From Dryomyza anilis (Eukaryota > Arthropoda > Insecta > Diptera > Dryomyzidae): a stretch of DNA of 64,000 bases. A program made the position numbers and the translations under genes. The stretch is from contig OX638130.1 of assembly GCA_951804985.1 (NCBI GenBank), positions 83,136,583 to 83,200,582 of the forward strand. Reading direction: 5' to 3'. How positions within the stretch are numbered: the first letter of the stretch is position 1; every line of letters begins with the position of its first letter. Positions 33,226 through 45,000 of the stretch are shown here, in pieces. The notes beneath the pieces are model-generated. The model saw only the letters and a list, made by a program, of their open reading frames with translations, had not been told where the DNA came from and made no database searches.

Positions 33226-35978
33226 TCATGCCTCCTCCTTCAGCGAGATGGCGGCGTGCGACTGCAGACTAAGCGAGGCGTTCGAGTCGTTGTCGCCGCT
33301 AACGCTGCTCGGCAGCGACATATTCTGGCAGCTGCCGCCCATAGCGGCGAATTGCGGCGCGAACGAAGACATGGAACTGGGTGGCGACGACAGCTGTTGC
33401 TGCTGCTGTTGATGCGCCTGCAATTGCTGCGCGGCAGCCTGTGCAGCGGCGGCCGCATTGGCTGCCTTTCCCTGGTTGACCACACACTTGCGCATGTGCT
33501 TCTCGAGCGTCGACGGCACGCTGAAAGGCATGTCGCAGAAGCGACAGCGATAGACATCCTTGCCAGTGCGGCCGTGTGTCTTCATGTGACGCGTCAGCTT
33601 CGAGCTCTGGGCGCAGGCGTACGAACAAAGCTCGCACTTGTACGGCTTCTCGCCCGTGTGACTGCGACGATGCACCGTCAGATTGGAGCAGTTCTTGAAG
33701 ACCTTGCCGCAGTACTCGCAGGTGTCGTTGCGCTGGCGACTCTCCTTCTTCATCAGCGGACTCTGCAGCAGCGCATTGGCGCCGCTCAGGCCGAGTGGCT
33801 TCATCTTGAGGTTCTCGAAGAGCGACTCATTGCGGTGCAGCGCGGACATGCCCCACCAGTCACCACTGGCGGCGTCCAGCTTCATGCGCTTCGAGAGCTC
33901 GAAGGGGTTGGGAAACGGATTGAAGAGCGGCAGCTGTTGCTGCGCGTTGGGCGCCTCTTGCGGCTGCTGGAACATGTTCTTGGCGAACTCGTCGCGCAGA
34001 CGCAACGCCGCGGGCAGACCATTCAGCTTATCATTGGTGGCGGGCGGTTGTGCAGTGCTATTGTTATTTTCATTGGCAGCGACGGCAGCGCGGCGAAAGT
34101 TGCCGGACTCTTGAAGCGCCTGCTTGTAGGCCTCCGAGTACTGTGCAATGTTCGAGAGTCCGAACTTGTCCATGAGCTCACCCACGAGCGAGGTTGGTGC
34201 GTTGGTGTTTTTGGGACTGCTACCCTTGCCGACGCTCAGGTCCTCGGCCTCATAGTCAATGTGAGATGTACCGTCTTCCTGCTCGTCGTCAAGCTCGTCT
34301 TCGTCGAGCGCCTCGTCGTCTTCTTCGTCCTCCTCCTCTTCGACGTTCTCCTCCTCGCGGTCACTGTCTTCGGCGTCGTCTTCGTTGGTCTCCACGGATC
34401 CGGCATTGCTGATGCCGTCGGCGGGACTGCGATGCACGCGCATGTGTTTCATGAGCTTATTGATGTGCGAGCACTCGAAGTCGCACGCCGTGCACTTGTA
34501 GGGTTTTTCGCCCGTGTGTGTGCGCTGATGAATGATGAGATTGTTCTCGAAGCGAAACTTCTTGTCGCAACAGTCGCATGCATAGACGGCAGCGACGTTG
34601 TTCGCATTGGCATCGTGGCCTGCCTTGGTAGGCGGCGTGACGCCGGAACGTGGCGTCGTGTTGTGCAGTTGGGCGCCGTTTGCAGGCGCGTTGGATTCTG
34701 CTTGCGCGTGCAGCAACTCGCTCAGTTTGGCGGGCGGTGTAATTGCGTTGGATCGCATGTTACCTGTGAGCGGCGTCGGGGGCAGTTGCTGCGACGGCGA
34801 GGGGCTCGCGAAGTGCGGCGATTGCTTTTGTCGTGGACTCGGCGAGCTCGAGTTAACAGTGTTGCCAGCTCCAGGGCTTGTTGTGCCCGCGAGCTGACGC
34901 AATCGCTGCGAGTAAAAATCCAGTTGCGGCTCAAGGTTCAAGCTGGATGCTTGCGTTTGCTGCGGCTGGTTGTTGGCTGCGACAGCATTGGGCACGGGTG
35001 CGGCGGGCGGAGCTAGCGAGCTCGGCGGAGGCACACTACCGCGATGACTGCTGTTGCTGTTGCACGAATTGGGACGCTGCTGTTGTTCGACGGCAGCGGC
35101 AACGGCTGAAGACATGTTGCCGGCGGTGACGGCATTGAACTGATTTGTCGCGTGCGGCGCTGTCGCCGCATTGAGTGAATTGGCAGCGGCCACGGCGGCG
35201 GCAGCCAAATTAAGGCCATGATGGCGGAACTGCTCGCTAACGAGCTGCTCCATGCGGTAGTGATCGGCGTGCGGGCGCGAGAAGAGCGGAGCAACGGGTG
35301 CCACGCCAGACGCTTGAGTAAGTGTTGGCGGCAGTGGCATACGCAGCAGATTGAAGGGGTTCGTGTGCATGTCGTGAGGCGGCAGGAGCGCATGATGACG
35401 CATGCCCGCGGCAGCAGCTGCGGCTAGATTTTGAGCATTTTGCATGGCGTTCGAGAGAGAGTTTTGTTGGTGTTGTTGCTGCTGCTGTTGTTGGTGTTGC
35501 TGCTGCTGTTGCTTGTGTTGTTCGGCGGCAGCAGCGGCGGCTGCAGCTGCACGATGTTGCTGCAGTTGATGGTGAATCTGTTGCTGTGTTGCTGCAGCAG
35601 CGGCGGCAGCTGCGGCGGATGCATTGTGGTTATTGCTGGCATTATGTGGTGATGTCGAGCAGTTGGAGTTAAGGCTCGAGTTGACGCTGGAGTTGACGCT
35701 CAAGTTGCCTGCGGCGACGCTCATGGCGTTCGCATGTTTGTGCGCGGCATGCAGCAGAGACAGTGACGTGACATTGGAAGTGGAGACGACGCTGGGTGCG
35801 CTGCTGACAGCAACATTGCTGGCGGCGGACGTTGGCGATGTAGACGTTGATGACGACGACGATACTGTCGCGTGCTCAACGTAAATGTTAACGCCGTGCG
35901 CGTGCTGCACATGCTGAATCAGGCGCCAAGCGGAGTTGTAGCGCGATTTGCAGGTGGAGCAGATATAGTTGCTGGGTT
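33226..35978 (-). CDS. CG9650: CG9650 / BCL11-type zinc-finger transcription factor, last coding exon
   Basis: This exon encodes about 916 residues of a nuclear C2H2 transcription factor homologous to vertebrate BCL11A/BCL11B, family repressors that recruit chromatin cofactors and act largely in neurons. The acceptor is TTTTCAG|AACCC, and the split codon (G from the previous exon plus AA) makes the Glu of [10 protein letters not shown], matching EPSSYTCTTC of BCL11A. In order it holds a lone C2H2 finger (near 35,960), Ala/Gln/His-rich runs, the conserved NPFNLLRM and LRQLAG motifs, a finger pair joined by HTGEKPYKC (about 34,590-34,435), an Asp/Glu-rich tract (about 34,385-34,270), and a triple finger (about 33,725-33,485) containing [20 protein letters not shown]. 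It ends in SLKEEA and a TGA. The start of the open frame upstream of 35,978 is intron. The last finger has Cys in place of the final His. The order and motifs make the assignment very safe. Confidence 0.96.
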
Positions 35979-38900
35979 CTGAAAATATTAAAAAATAATA
36001 TAAATTAGTTATTGTTAAACAATATAAAAAAACGCAAAAAGTACAAAAAAGTGAATTCAAAATAACGCGACTTTTAATGTGAATACTAAAGTTGAGTAGT
36101 TTTTGTTGGTTATGCCTAATAAATGTTTGTCAATTTCTGTTTTAGTTGGAAACTCTGCGACAACAGAGCGCCAATTGCATGCGTCAGTCGCACGCGACCG
36201 CTTAGATGGCATTGCATTTGTCTATATTAAGCTACATTTTTAATGTATTCAAGTGCGTTCATTCATAGCGCTAAATTAATGCAACGTTGTGCTAAACGCC
36301 GCGCAAAGTTGCGATCGACGCGGTTAAGATGCGATCGGTGCGATCGGTGCGACGCATCTGCGTCGCCAACAGTAAAACACAAGCGCACCCATGGCAGCAT
36401 TGGAAACAACAGCTGTAGTAGCAGCGGAAACAACAACTAGCAACAACAACAACAACAGCATATCAACAAAAGCTAGGCGCGCGCATACAATGTGTGTAGG
36501 TTGACGCGACACAAACGCGACACGACTGCTTTGGCACGCAACACACCCTGTTGTGCGACAGACAACGAGGTTGCAGCATTGCGCAATTATGCGCTTGAGT
36601 ATTTAATGAAGATGCTTTGAGCCAAGTTAACGCATCAGAGTTACTGAATTACGCGCGCAGATGCGTATCTGCAGCCCACACGGCGTTGCTGTCGCGTCGC
36701 CGAGAAACGGTGTTTGTTGCGATGCTAGTGGAGTAATATAGTTATTTTTTTATTGTTTTTTTTCATCTGTTTTAGTTTTAGTTGTTGCTCTAGCCTGCTG
36801 TTACGCATACAAATGGCCATCGTTAGAATGCATAGCAAATCGCGGGCAAAACGGATCATTTTTGAACGCCCCAAATACATAGTTTGCAGTGAAGCGCATA
36901 TGTGTGTTGTGGGTACTCTAATATATCGGCCATTTTTTTGCATCGTCTTTCAATATTTTTTGTGATTTTAATTTGATGGTCGTAGCAGCTGTTACCGTCG
37001 CCGCAAAGCAAAATGATAAATTTTGCTGTGCGATTTGTGGCCAAGTTAACATCCTGCTGTTGTACGTGCGTGTGTGTAAAATTTTAAAACTAAAAAAAAA
37101 ATAAAAAAAACACTAAACGCACGTAAAACAAATCAGCGTCGCGTCGCCACCCCTGCCGTAATTGGCAGGCCGCAGCGTAACCAAAAACCATTGACAGTTT
37201 ATTGCGTAGGGTGTTGATGTGGCCACATATGGTAGGGCATTCTTCACGTTGTAGATTTTGTTGTGTTTGTCTCAAGCAATGCGCGCTTTAAAGTCACAGT
37301 GAAGTCGCGCGCGGCAGCTGCCATTGCATCCTTGCGTTGTCAGCATTAATGCTGCATAGAAATGATGACACTTTCGCTGCTGACGCACTTATCACGCGTG
37401 GCTGTCGCAGTTATTAGTTATTGCGCATCAGCTGCTGCTTCTGCGGCGACGTCAGCAGCACATGTCAAAGGTTCTGCGTATTTTACACTTTTTCTTGTGA
37501 CCCCGCTGCTTGTTTAAAGGGTTCTTTTATTAGCTGTTACCTGCCTGACTGACTGAATGCCTGCCTAACTCGACATGCAAATGATGCCACGAGATACGCG
37601 CTGCGCCGTATCTGCCGGATGCAGCGCTAAGGGTTGCGCGTGATCGGCAGCAGATCAGATTCCAATTAAAAGGGTGGCTTTTATGGCTGTTTTATCGCTG
37701 ATCTTGTGCGCACTTTTAATTTTTCGTGTTTTTGCTGTCAAAAGAGGTAGAAAAGCAGTTGAAATTGAAAGCATCCGCTTGACGCAGCGCATCCGCATGT
37801 CGTAAGCACGTCACGCGCCTTAAATTTCGTTGTTTTTTTTTTTGATTTTTTATTTATTTTTTTTTTACTTTTTTTCATATTATTGCCATTTTCTATTTTT
37901 AAGCGTTTCTACTTGAACGCATCGACGGCAGGCGACGCGACGAGTCCAGTCTGTCTGCATGTTTTGGATGCCGCCGCGGGACGCCACATGCAGGCTGAGT
38001 TGCGCAACTGCTTCCTGCAAAGGACGCCAGCGAAATGTTGCTGTTTTTACGCTGCTTAATTTTTGTCTTGAGCTGAGTTGTTGTTTGTGACATGCAGATT
38101 TCATCAAATGGTCGAATGCTGCTTTTGGCAGCCTCACATATTCTACGAAAGCATTACGCAAGCTCGAAGAAGCCGCCTGAAGATGCTGGTGGCAGCCCTT
38201 CAGCGTGATACGCATCTCACATCACCACAGTCACCCCAGCCAGCGACGGGTTAAGTGACCGCAGTGACGACCAAATGCAGTGCCAAAACTACCCGGAGTG
38301 ACCCTGCTGTGCTTGCCTTAAGTTCAGAGCAAACGGAAGTTTAACACTTGGAAAAATACTTTGAAAAGATAAGAAGAAAAATAATCTAAACTTGAAGTAC
38401 TTGCCAAAAATAATGAACTGAATATAAACATGTTCAAAATAAATACGAACATAGTAAAAGCTTTGCTAACGCTAAATAGGAAATTCAAATTAGCTGTCGT
38501 TGGAATTTTCTATAACTAAACTATTGAACAAATGCATGTATTTACCTAATATCATTTATAAGTATAAAAAAAAACAATTTTATTATATTTATGCTTGTCA
38601 GAAGTACAACGTTGCTGTTTAAATTTAACAATTATCGTTATTTTTGTAAAATACTCGAATGCGCAGTTTATTTTTCAAGTGTAGTCACTTTTTGTGTCCA
38701 TGTGTTTTGCTATTTAATCCTTTGGCAGGACAAAAGAACTTAATCTGCTACCTTTGCGTGGTTCTGTGTGCGCTTTGTACGTGAAAATGCATAATAATCG
38801 CATATTAGCACCCGAATTTTATGCAAATTGAAGACTGACTTTAAGAAGGTCAAAGTAGGTTAAGGAAGGAAAATTGTTATTTTTGGCAACTGCCCCCCAA

Positions 38901-41217
38901 AAAAGCCGATAACGGTTGACAACTACCATTTGACCATGTACTTTAAATGTATATAAAACATATTTTAGAGCAGTTTTGCTGCTTTTTCAATAGATTTTCT
39001 TTTTATTTGAGTGGTGTTGCATTTAAAACACGTCCACTCAAAGCATCCGTCATTCATCCCTACCAGCGCCATCACATATACTGACATTATTTTAATATCA
39101 ATGCTTTTAGCCATGCATAATTGAAATATTTTCACAATAAACCAACAAATACCCATACCCATTATAATATCGCCACATACCCGGCAATTGCTATGACGAT
39201 GGCGCATTATCTATTATTAACATTTAACCCCGCTGACATAGATTCCGCCATGCGTCGCCACTCAGACAGGTGAATGGCGGGTCGAACGGCAGGGCGGAAT
39301 ATTTTTGGTTGGTCTGGCGAACGGCGTCATGTCACTGCGAACGCATCAGTCTAATTAAAATTTGATGTTGCTGCTGGCTGACTGACGAAAAATGGACTAA
39401 ACTTTGCTGATAGCAAAAACCAAAAAAAAGAGGAAAAAAAGAAGAATAAATAAAATGGTAAAACCACAAAAAATAAAATAAATCCGCTAAAAGTCAAGCC
39501 AAAATGTTGAAATTAAGCAGCGAAGCGCGCGCTGCCATTGTTGTCAACTGCACACCACGGCGGAGAAGGAAGGAGCAGCACACATGTAAATCACGCACGG
39601 ACACGGCATCTGACAAAACCTGCCAAATGACAGGCACACAAAAAGCACGAACGAAACGAGTTGCGGCGCAAAGGTTAAACAGATAATAATTTCAGAAAAG
39701 GACACCGGTTACACGTTTGACAAATGCACGACACAAAAGAAACGACTGGACGCAGAGGGTTTGGATGGATGAATGACTGAATGAATCAGCGAAGCACAAG
39801 AAGAAAAAAAGTAGCGCGCGAAAAAAACACAACAATACAAATGCAAACGAAAGCCAAAGCCAAAGGACATACGGCAGGCAGATCCTTGGCAAGAGATGCA
39901 TTGAAAACTAACAGAGTGTCAAAAGTAATTTGTAACATAGCACTTTGGCTGGGCGCAGGCAATTGCGTCTTTCTTCAGATACTACCATGTACTACTTCTT
40001 CCCTACTGCGTATCCAACTTCTACTGCTATTTCTTGTGCGCTTCTTTGCATCTTTGGAATTGTAGAGATTGTCGAAGGCCAACCGAGCATGAATTTAATG
40101 TCACATGCGAACAAGAGCCACATTTTGGACCAAGCAACTCGAATACAGCGGCACGCATGGCCATTGTTTTAGCCGTGAGTGTCACTTCTTGCCAGTTACA
40201 CGCGTGTGTGAGACTGTGGCTGAAGTCGAGTAACCCTTTTGTCCAGCGTCAGTCACTACGTCAACTGGGCGATAAAGTTGCAGATGTGGAGATACTGATG
40301 ATGATGACGATGACGTCGTGATGAATTATTTTGCACAATTTGAGCTTTATTATTGTCATTTGTGTCATTGTCTGCTGGCACTTGGAGCCAGCAATTGAGG
40401 CAGTTGCCCACACCTGCGTTTTCACAAAATATACGATTTAGCGACGTTTAGAATTTTAAAGCAAAGTTGTTGAAAATGTCCAAGGTTTAAATTTGTTTTT
40501 AACATAAGTAATCTGATCTGAAAACCTTCGCAAATACATGACGCGTGCCCATGTAAATGTCCAACCCTTTCCCAGTAGTTTTACCTGTGATGCCCTACAA
40601 TTAAAACATGCAAATCGGCTTGACCGCTCGCGTGTTTTTCGTGTCTTTTTCCCCTTTTTGCGTGTTATGCCCGTTGACCTGGGCACGCGCAGGCAGAGGT
40701 TAAACGTTTGTCCGTTGGCACGGTCATTCTTCGCACACTCGAGTCACGAGTTGCTGAATAAATTATGTCAAATAAATGTTGTGCTGTCCAGTGGAGTTTA
40801 GAGAATTTATGTATGGCATTTAATGTTTTTTTTATTGGAAGGGTTAATCTTTGTTGTTATGGCTGCTGGTTTGTTTATTTTGGCTACGATTCTTTGTGCA
40901 CAGCATTATTTAGAGTTGCTTTGAAGCAACTAAAGAGTTTGAGAGGTGGACTCTTTGAGTGTGCTTTGGCTGTCCAGCTCATCAGCATCATCATCAACAA
41001 CATCGTCAACACATTTGCTGCATTTTATGATTTTTTGCACACGTCATCAAAGGACTTTCAGTCCAAAAAAAAACGCGCCCAGAGGGCAGCGATAAGCAGC
41101 CAACATCAAACACATTCCGGTTGACTTTGGCAGTTGTGATATTTTGAAAATGCATTTTTTGTATTTTTTTATGTGGAATTTTTGTTGTATTTTAATTTTT
41201 CAATATTTTTTGCTTAC
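35979..41217 (-). other. CG9650 intron before the last exon
   Basis: This 5.2-kb intron is bounded by GTAAGC and TTTTCAG. It is mostly unique, moderately GC-rich DNA with CAA and CAG microsatellites (for example near 36,420-36,460) and no recognised transposon, unlike the DNA below 31 kb. Open frames here, such as one of 111 codons at 37,880-38,215 (-), show no domain. Retained unique sequence in a developmental regulator's intron may hold enhancers, but I see no individual site I can defend. Confidence 0.75.
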
Positions 41218-41481
41218 CTGTATGCATGGTATTTGATTCGGCATCGACGACCTCGATTTTGGGCCGTTTACTCAGTGGCTGGCCGTCGCTCTCCAGTTCG
41301 AGCTCGGCATTGCGTTCCAGCACACTGACCTCCGCATCGTCGTGTTCTTGCTTGATCTCGATTGTCTTTGGCTTGTCGTTGCCCTCCGCCGCGGCTTCGG
41401 CCATTTTGGCCGCTGCGCACGGACTTTGGCTACGACTGTTCGCGGCGGAAGTGCTGTCCTTGGGCGTTGTGTTGTCGTTTT
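41218..41481 (-). CDS. CG9650: CG9650 coding exon (linker, IKQE motif)
   Basis: This 264-nt exon enters and leaves in phase 1. Its acceptor is CACTTGCAG|AAAACG and its donor is ACAG|GTAAGC. It encodes a polar linker, including DNTTPKDST, TIEIKQEHDD, LSKRPKIEVVD and SNTMHT, that runs straight into [10 protein letters not shown] of the last exon. IKQE fits the consensus for SUMO attachment, and BCL11 proteins are known to be sumoylated, so this is a reasonable but unproven site. The region corresponds to the variable linker between the N-terminal CCHC finger and the first C2H2 finger in vertebrate BCL11. The exon is clearly GC-richer than the flanking introns, and the frame stays open only when the phases used here are applied. 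Confidence 0.9.
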
Positions 41482-41557
41482 CTGCAAGTGACGAAAAAAA
41501 GAAGAGTCCATATTAAGTAAATGCTGTAAAAAAAACAGTCGCAACAAAAACACTTAC

Positions 41558-41740
41558 CGTCCACCAGACGCTTCGGCGTGCTGGAGGCGCCATCGGCCAG
41601 CAGATCGGCGGGACTGGGCGGTGGCGTGTGTATGCGTGAGCCGGAGGGTTTGCGATTTGTAATGGGTGCTGATATGGAGGGGCGGCGATTGACCAGACTC
41701 AGCGGGCGACCGTCTTCGGCATCGCGATCGTTAGAGTGAC
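41558..41740 (-). CDS. CG9650: CG9650 coding exon (Ser/Pro-rich linker)
   Basis: This 183-nt exon is flanked by CTTTAG|GTCAC and GGACG|GTAAG. In phase 1 it reads HSNDRDAEDGRPLSLVNRRP, then a Ser/Pro-rich stretch with IHTPPPSPADLL and ending STPKRLVD. The split codons (G|GT to the previous exon, G|AA to the next) give Gly and Glu. A 76-nt intron (41,482-41,557) separates it from the next exon and a 169-nt intron (41,741-41,909) from the previous one, sizes normal for flies. I see no domain in it. Its place is the linker that follows the CCHC finger in BCL11 proteins, a region that varies between phyla. Confidence 0.88.
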
Positions 41741-41909
41741 CTAAAGAAAAGAATAAAAAAAATTATAATTTTATTATGTGATTTTTTTTATTTTGTAAAT
41801 TAAAAAAAAATAAACTATGAATTTTTGTGCATTTTAAGTTTTTTAAATTCAAAATTTTTTAAGTTTTTAATTTCAGAATTTCCTATTGCCTACTTGTAGG
41901 CGCACTCAC

Positions 41910-42065
41910 CTTGCACAGAGCACTGGCCGTAGTTTTCCTTGTTGCATTGCAGCACTTTGTGCTGTATGAAGCGCACAATGTCTGAGAGCGCAAACGCTTT
42001 CTGGCAGGAGCCACACGTGAGTATGTCCTGTGCCTGTGGATCCGTCGTCTCCGTGGAATCTGAAT
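41910..42065 (-). CDS. CG9650: CG9650 coding exon with the BCL11 N-terminal CCHC zinc finger
   Basis: This 156-nt exon has the acceptor TTTTTGCAG|ATTCAG and the donor TGCAAG|GTGAGT. It encodes DSTETTDPQAQDILTCGSCQ followed by KAFALSDIVRFIQHKVLQC. The spacing C-x2-C-x14-H-x4-C and the surrounding residues match the atypical CCHC finger of BCL11A (LLTCGQCQ ... IFIEHKRKQC), which in vertebrates mediates multimerisation. The exon is preceded by a phase-1 split codon (x|AT), so an upstream coding exon with the start codon must exist. The best candidate I can see is at 47,403. Confidence 0.93.
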
Positions 42066-45000
42066 CTGCAAAAAAAAGAAAAATTGCAAATAAATTTCGG
42101 GCGATAATTAAAAGGAGCTGCTGTTTATGGGAGGGGAGTTGGCACATGGGCATTACAAATACAATTTCGTGGTCCAATTGTAGAAGCACATAAAAGCGCC
42201 AATAAATTGTTAACATAAATTTCGGCTTAATTCAATGGCGCTGCCTGACCTCCAATTGCCAATAAAACCCGGCAAACGACGACCAAAGGAGTTGTTGACA
42301 ATTTGATGTTGTTGTGCGATTGGTTTTTGTTGCATTTAATAGCAAAAATAGTTTAGTGCGCGCCGCTTTCATTAAGTCGTCTCGAAGTCGCGCCACGGTC
42401 GCGCGCAAATCGCACCAGAGCAGGCGCTTAATTTGCAAACAGAATTTATCGACAGTGTATTTTTTGTGGTTTATGCATATGCATTGGTGCTGCTACTGTT
42501 GTTGTTGACATGGCAATAAATTCATATGTAATTAATTTAAGGCATATAAATTGGGCCAACATAATGAGATGCATGCGACGTTGCCGCTGTTATTGGTGGT
42601 TGCTGGCAACAAAAACGCAAATCCTGTGGAGTAATCCTTGCTAAGCTGCTGGTCATTAACTTAATTATAACGCGCTGGACGCAAAAAGAACGCCAATGTT
42701 GCCATATCAACGTTAAAGTGGTTTTTGTGAAAATTGGCAACGTCGCACAAAAGCGAAGCAAATACCACACACATGAGGTGTTGAGCCAGATATTGCGCGT
42801 AGACCGCAAACAAAACAAAAAGTATGTTTGAAATATATTTTTTTTATTTGCTAACAAGCCAACACAAAAAGCTATTTGCCGCGGGCGCGTAAAGGAAGCC
42901 AAAGTCAGCGTTGACACTTTGTGTGACAACCCACGCAAAGGATCAAAATTCATGACCATATAAAATATAATTTCATTAGACCAATAATATATCCAGCAGC
43001 GTAGCCAATCGATCGACTGATTGTGCGTCCAGGCGACCGTTTGTCCGTGCTGTGTCTGTCAGTTTGGGCAAACCGCAAAAAGTGTCCCTTTGGCAATAAA
43101 AAACCAATACAACAACAATTGACTTGTTGTCAATTAGGCGACAACAACATACTAAATTATTGACATGTGAGTAACAAAAAATAACCAAAAAAAAAAAGTA
43201 AAATAATAATAGAAACTTGGGCGCGCCGGACAGGACGCAATTGATCCTGCAATGTGCTGCGGGCGAAGCGAGGACAACGCAGGGGATGCTGTATTTTTTT
43301 TATTATCCAACTTTCCGAGGGGGTGACAAAAAGGTCAGCGCTGCATGCCGCTTGTTAATTTCTGATTGAGTGGGATGTACGTTGTGACTTTGGACCTCGT
43401 TTTTTGTATCCCTGTTTTTTACGCGCTTATTAGCTTTGTTCTGTTATTGTTGTATTTAGTGATTATGCCTTGTTGATAAATAATAAAATACAAAATATAT
43501 GTTTTTTCCCTTATTTCGGGCTCAATTTCATTGATTAGAAGAGCATGTAGCGGAAAATTATTAGCATTAGGCGGCAAACGTGGGTCTTATTAGACCCGCA
43601 GCGCAGGCAAGTTTTGTGATTGACTCTGATAGATTGATGGATAAATAGTTAAGTGGTTGGCCGTATTGAATGCTCTAATAAAGCACGACAGAAATGAATA
43701 TAATTGATAAAAGCATAGATAGAAATGATTTAAATATATTTTCTTTTTAATGGGTTAAAGTTTTTTTAAATGTCACGAAACACTATTTCTAAAACAAATA
43801 GATAGTTGGAATACGATCGGATTTGTGCTTTTATATTTGTAGCATATGATGTTCATTAGAAATTAAAGATTTTCAATTAAATTCAAACATAATATTCTAA
43901 GTTCAATTCCAAGTATATACATGATCGAATATATGAAACATTTACCACATTTTATAAACGAATTTGTATCATTCTGTTGAATCAAACAGAAAAATTACTT
44001 TCAGTTTTATAAAACATGTATTTTAAGCCCTTTTGTTCTGTACTTCATATAGTCTGTGTATCTGCTCAAATGTGCGTGTGTGCCCTGCACTGACCAATGG
44101 TCACTTTACACTGACTCTTAGCCCTTTTTCGGGTGCTCTGTGTGCGCCTGACCTTTTGATTGGTTAGACGACGAAATTTCGGTGGTGACTGCAGCGCAGG
44201 TAGCAACATATGCGTCGGTGGCAAAGACGACACAGTGAATGAGGAAGAGGAGGAGCTGCAAACGGTAGCCACAACATATGGAAAGTAAAGAAGGCAGTAA
44301 CTAAATCCGATCCGATAAACACGGTAGGTGTTGCCACTTGTCGGTGACGTCACATTTTGCGTAGCAGCTGATGACAACTGTCAGTTGTCAATTGTCAATG
44401 ACATAAGTTGTTTTGGTTGTCACAAAAATTTGACGTATTTTGCGCAAGTGGTCGCACAACAACGACTAGAAAAACAAATAAACAAACAATAAGAAAGAGA
44501 AACAAATAAACCGTTGACAGCTGAAATCGCCAAAAGGGTTAAATGTGGTGGCTGCAGGGTTAAAGTGCGCATTTGGTACGGCTGCCTATTAATAGCGATT
44601 ACGGCGATTTCTTGCAATATGCGTGACGCATGTGTCGCCGCAATAACGCGTCATAATGCGTTGACAGCTCCCGTTGACAGTGCAAACAATGGGCAGCAAC
44701 TGTCAAGTAGCCCGCCAACTAATAACGGTAAAACCTATAAGTTTAGTCGCTAAAATTATGACAGCCGTGTCGCTGTTATTTACGACACTTGTCGTAAATT
44801 AAATAAAGCACTATTTTTCGCCAACTCGGCATGCGGCTGTCTGTCTGTTTTCTTCGTCGTCTTCTTATTATATGCCACATTTCCATATTAATGGGCTGCG
44901 CTAAATAGCTGCCGAGTGCTTGCGAAATTGCTTATTAGCAATGCTCGTTGTCGTCTTCGTCGTCGTCACATGTCCTGGCAGCAGGACGAACGCATTGTAA

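Noticed and set aside
32908..35016. A 702-codon plus-strand open frame
   Set aside because: It lies antisense to the CG9650 last exon. GC-rich codon use and Gln/Ala/Ser runs of the true frame suppress stops on the opposite strand; its Leu/Arg/Val-rich sequence has no domain.
37880..38215. 111-codon minus-strand frame inside a CG9650 intron
   Set aside because: No domain, no splice sites that would join the CG9650 phases, and ordinary length for chance in GC-richer DNA.
38530..38560. Second recursive-splice-like site (TTAG|GTAAAT) on the minus strand in the intron before the last exon
   Set aside because: The bases before the AG are A-rich rather than pyrimidines and the donor is weak; short introns of 5 kb rarely need such sites.
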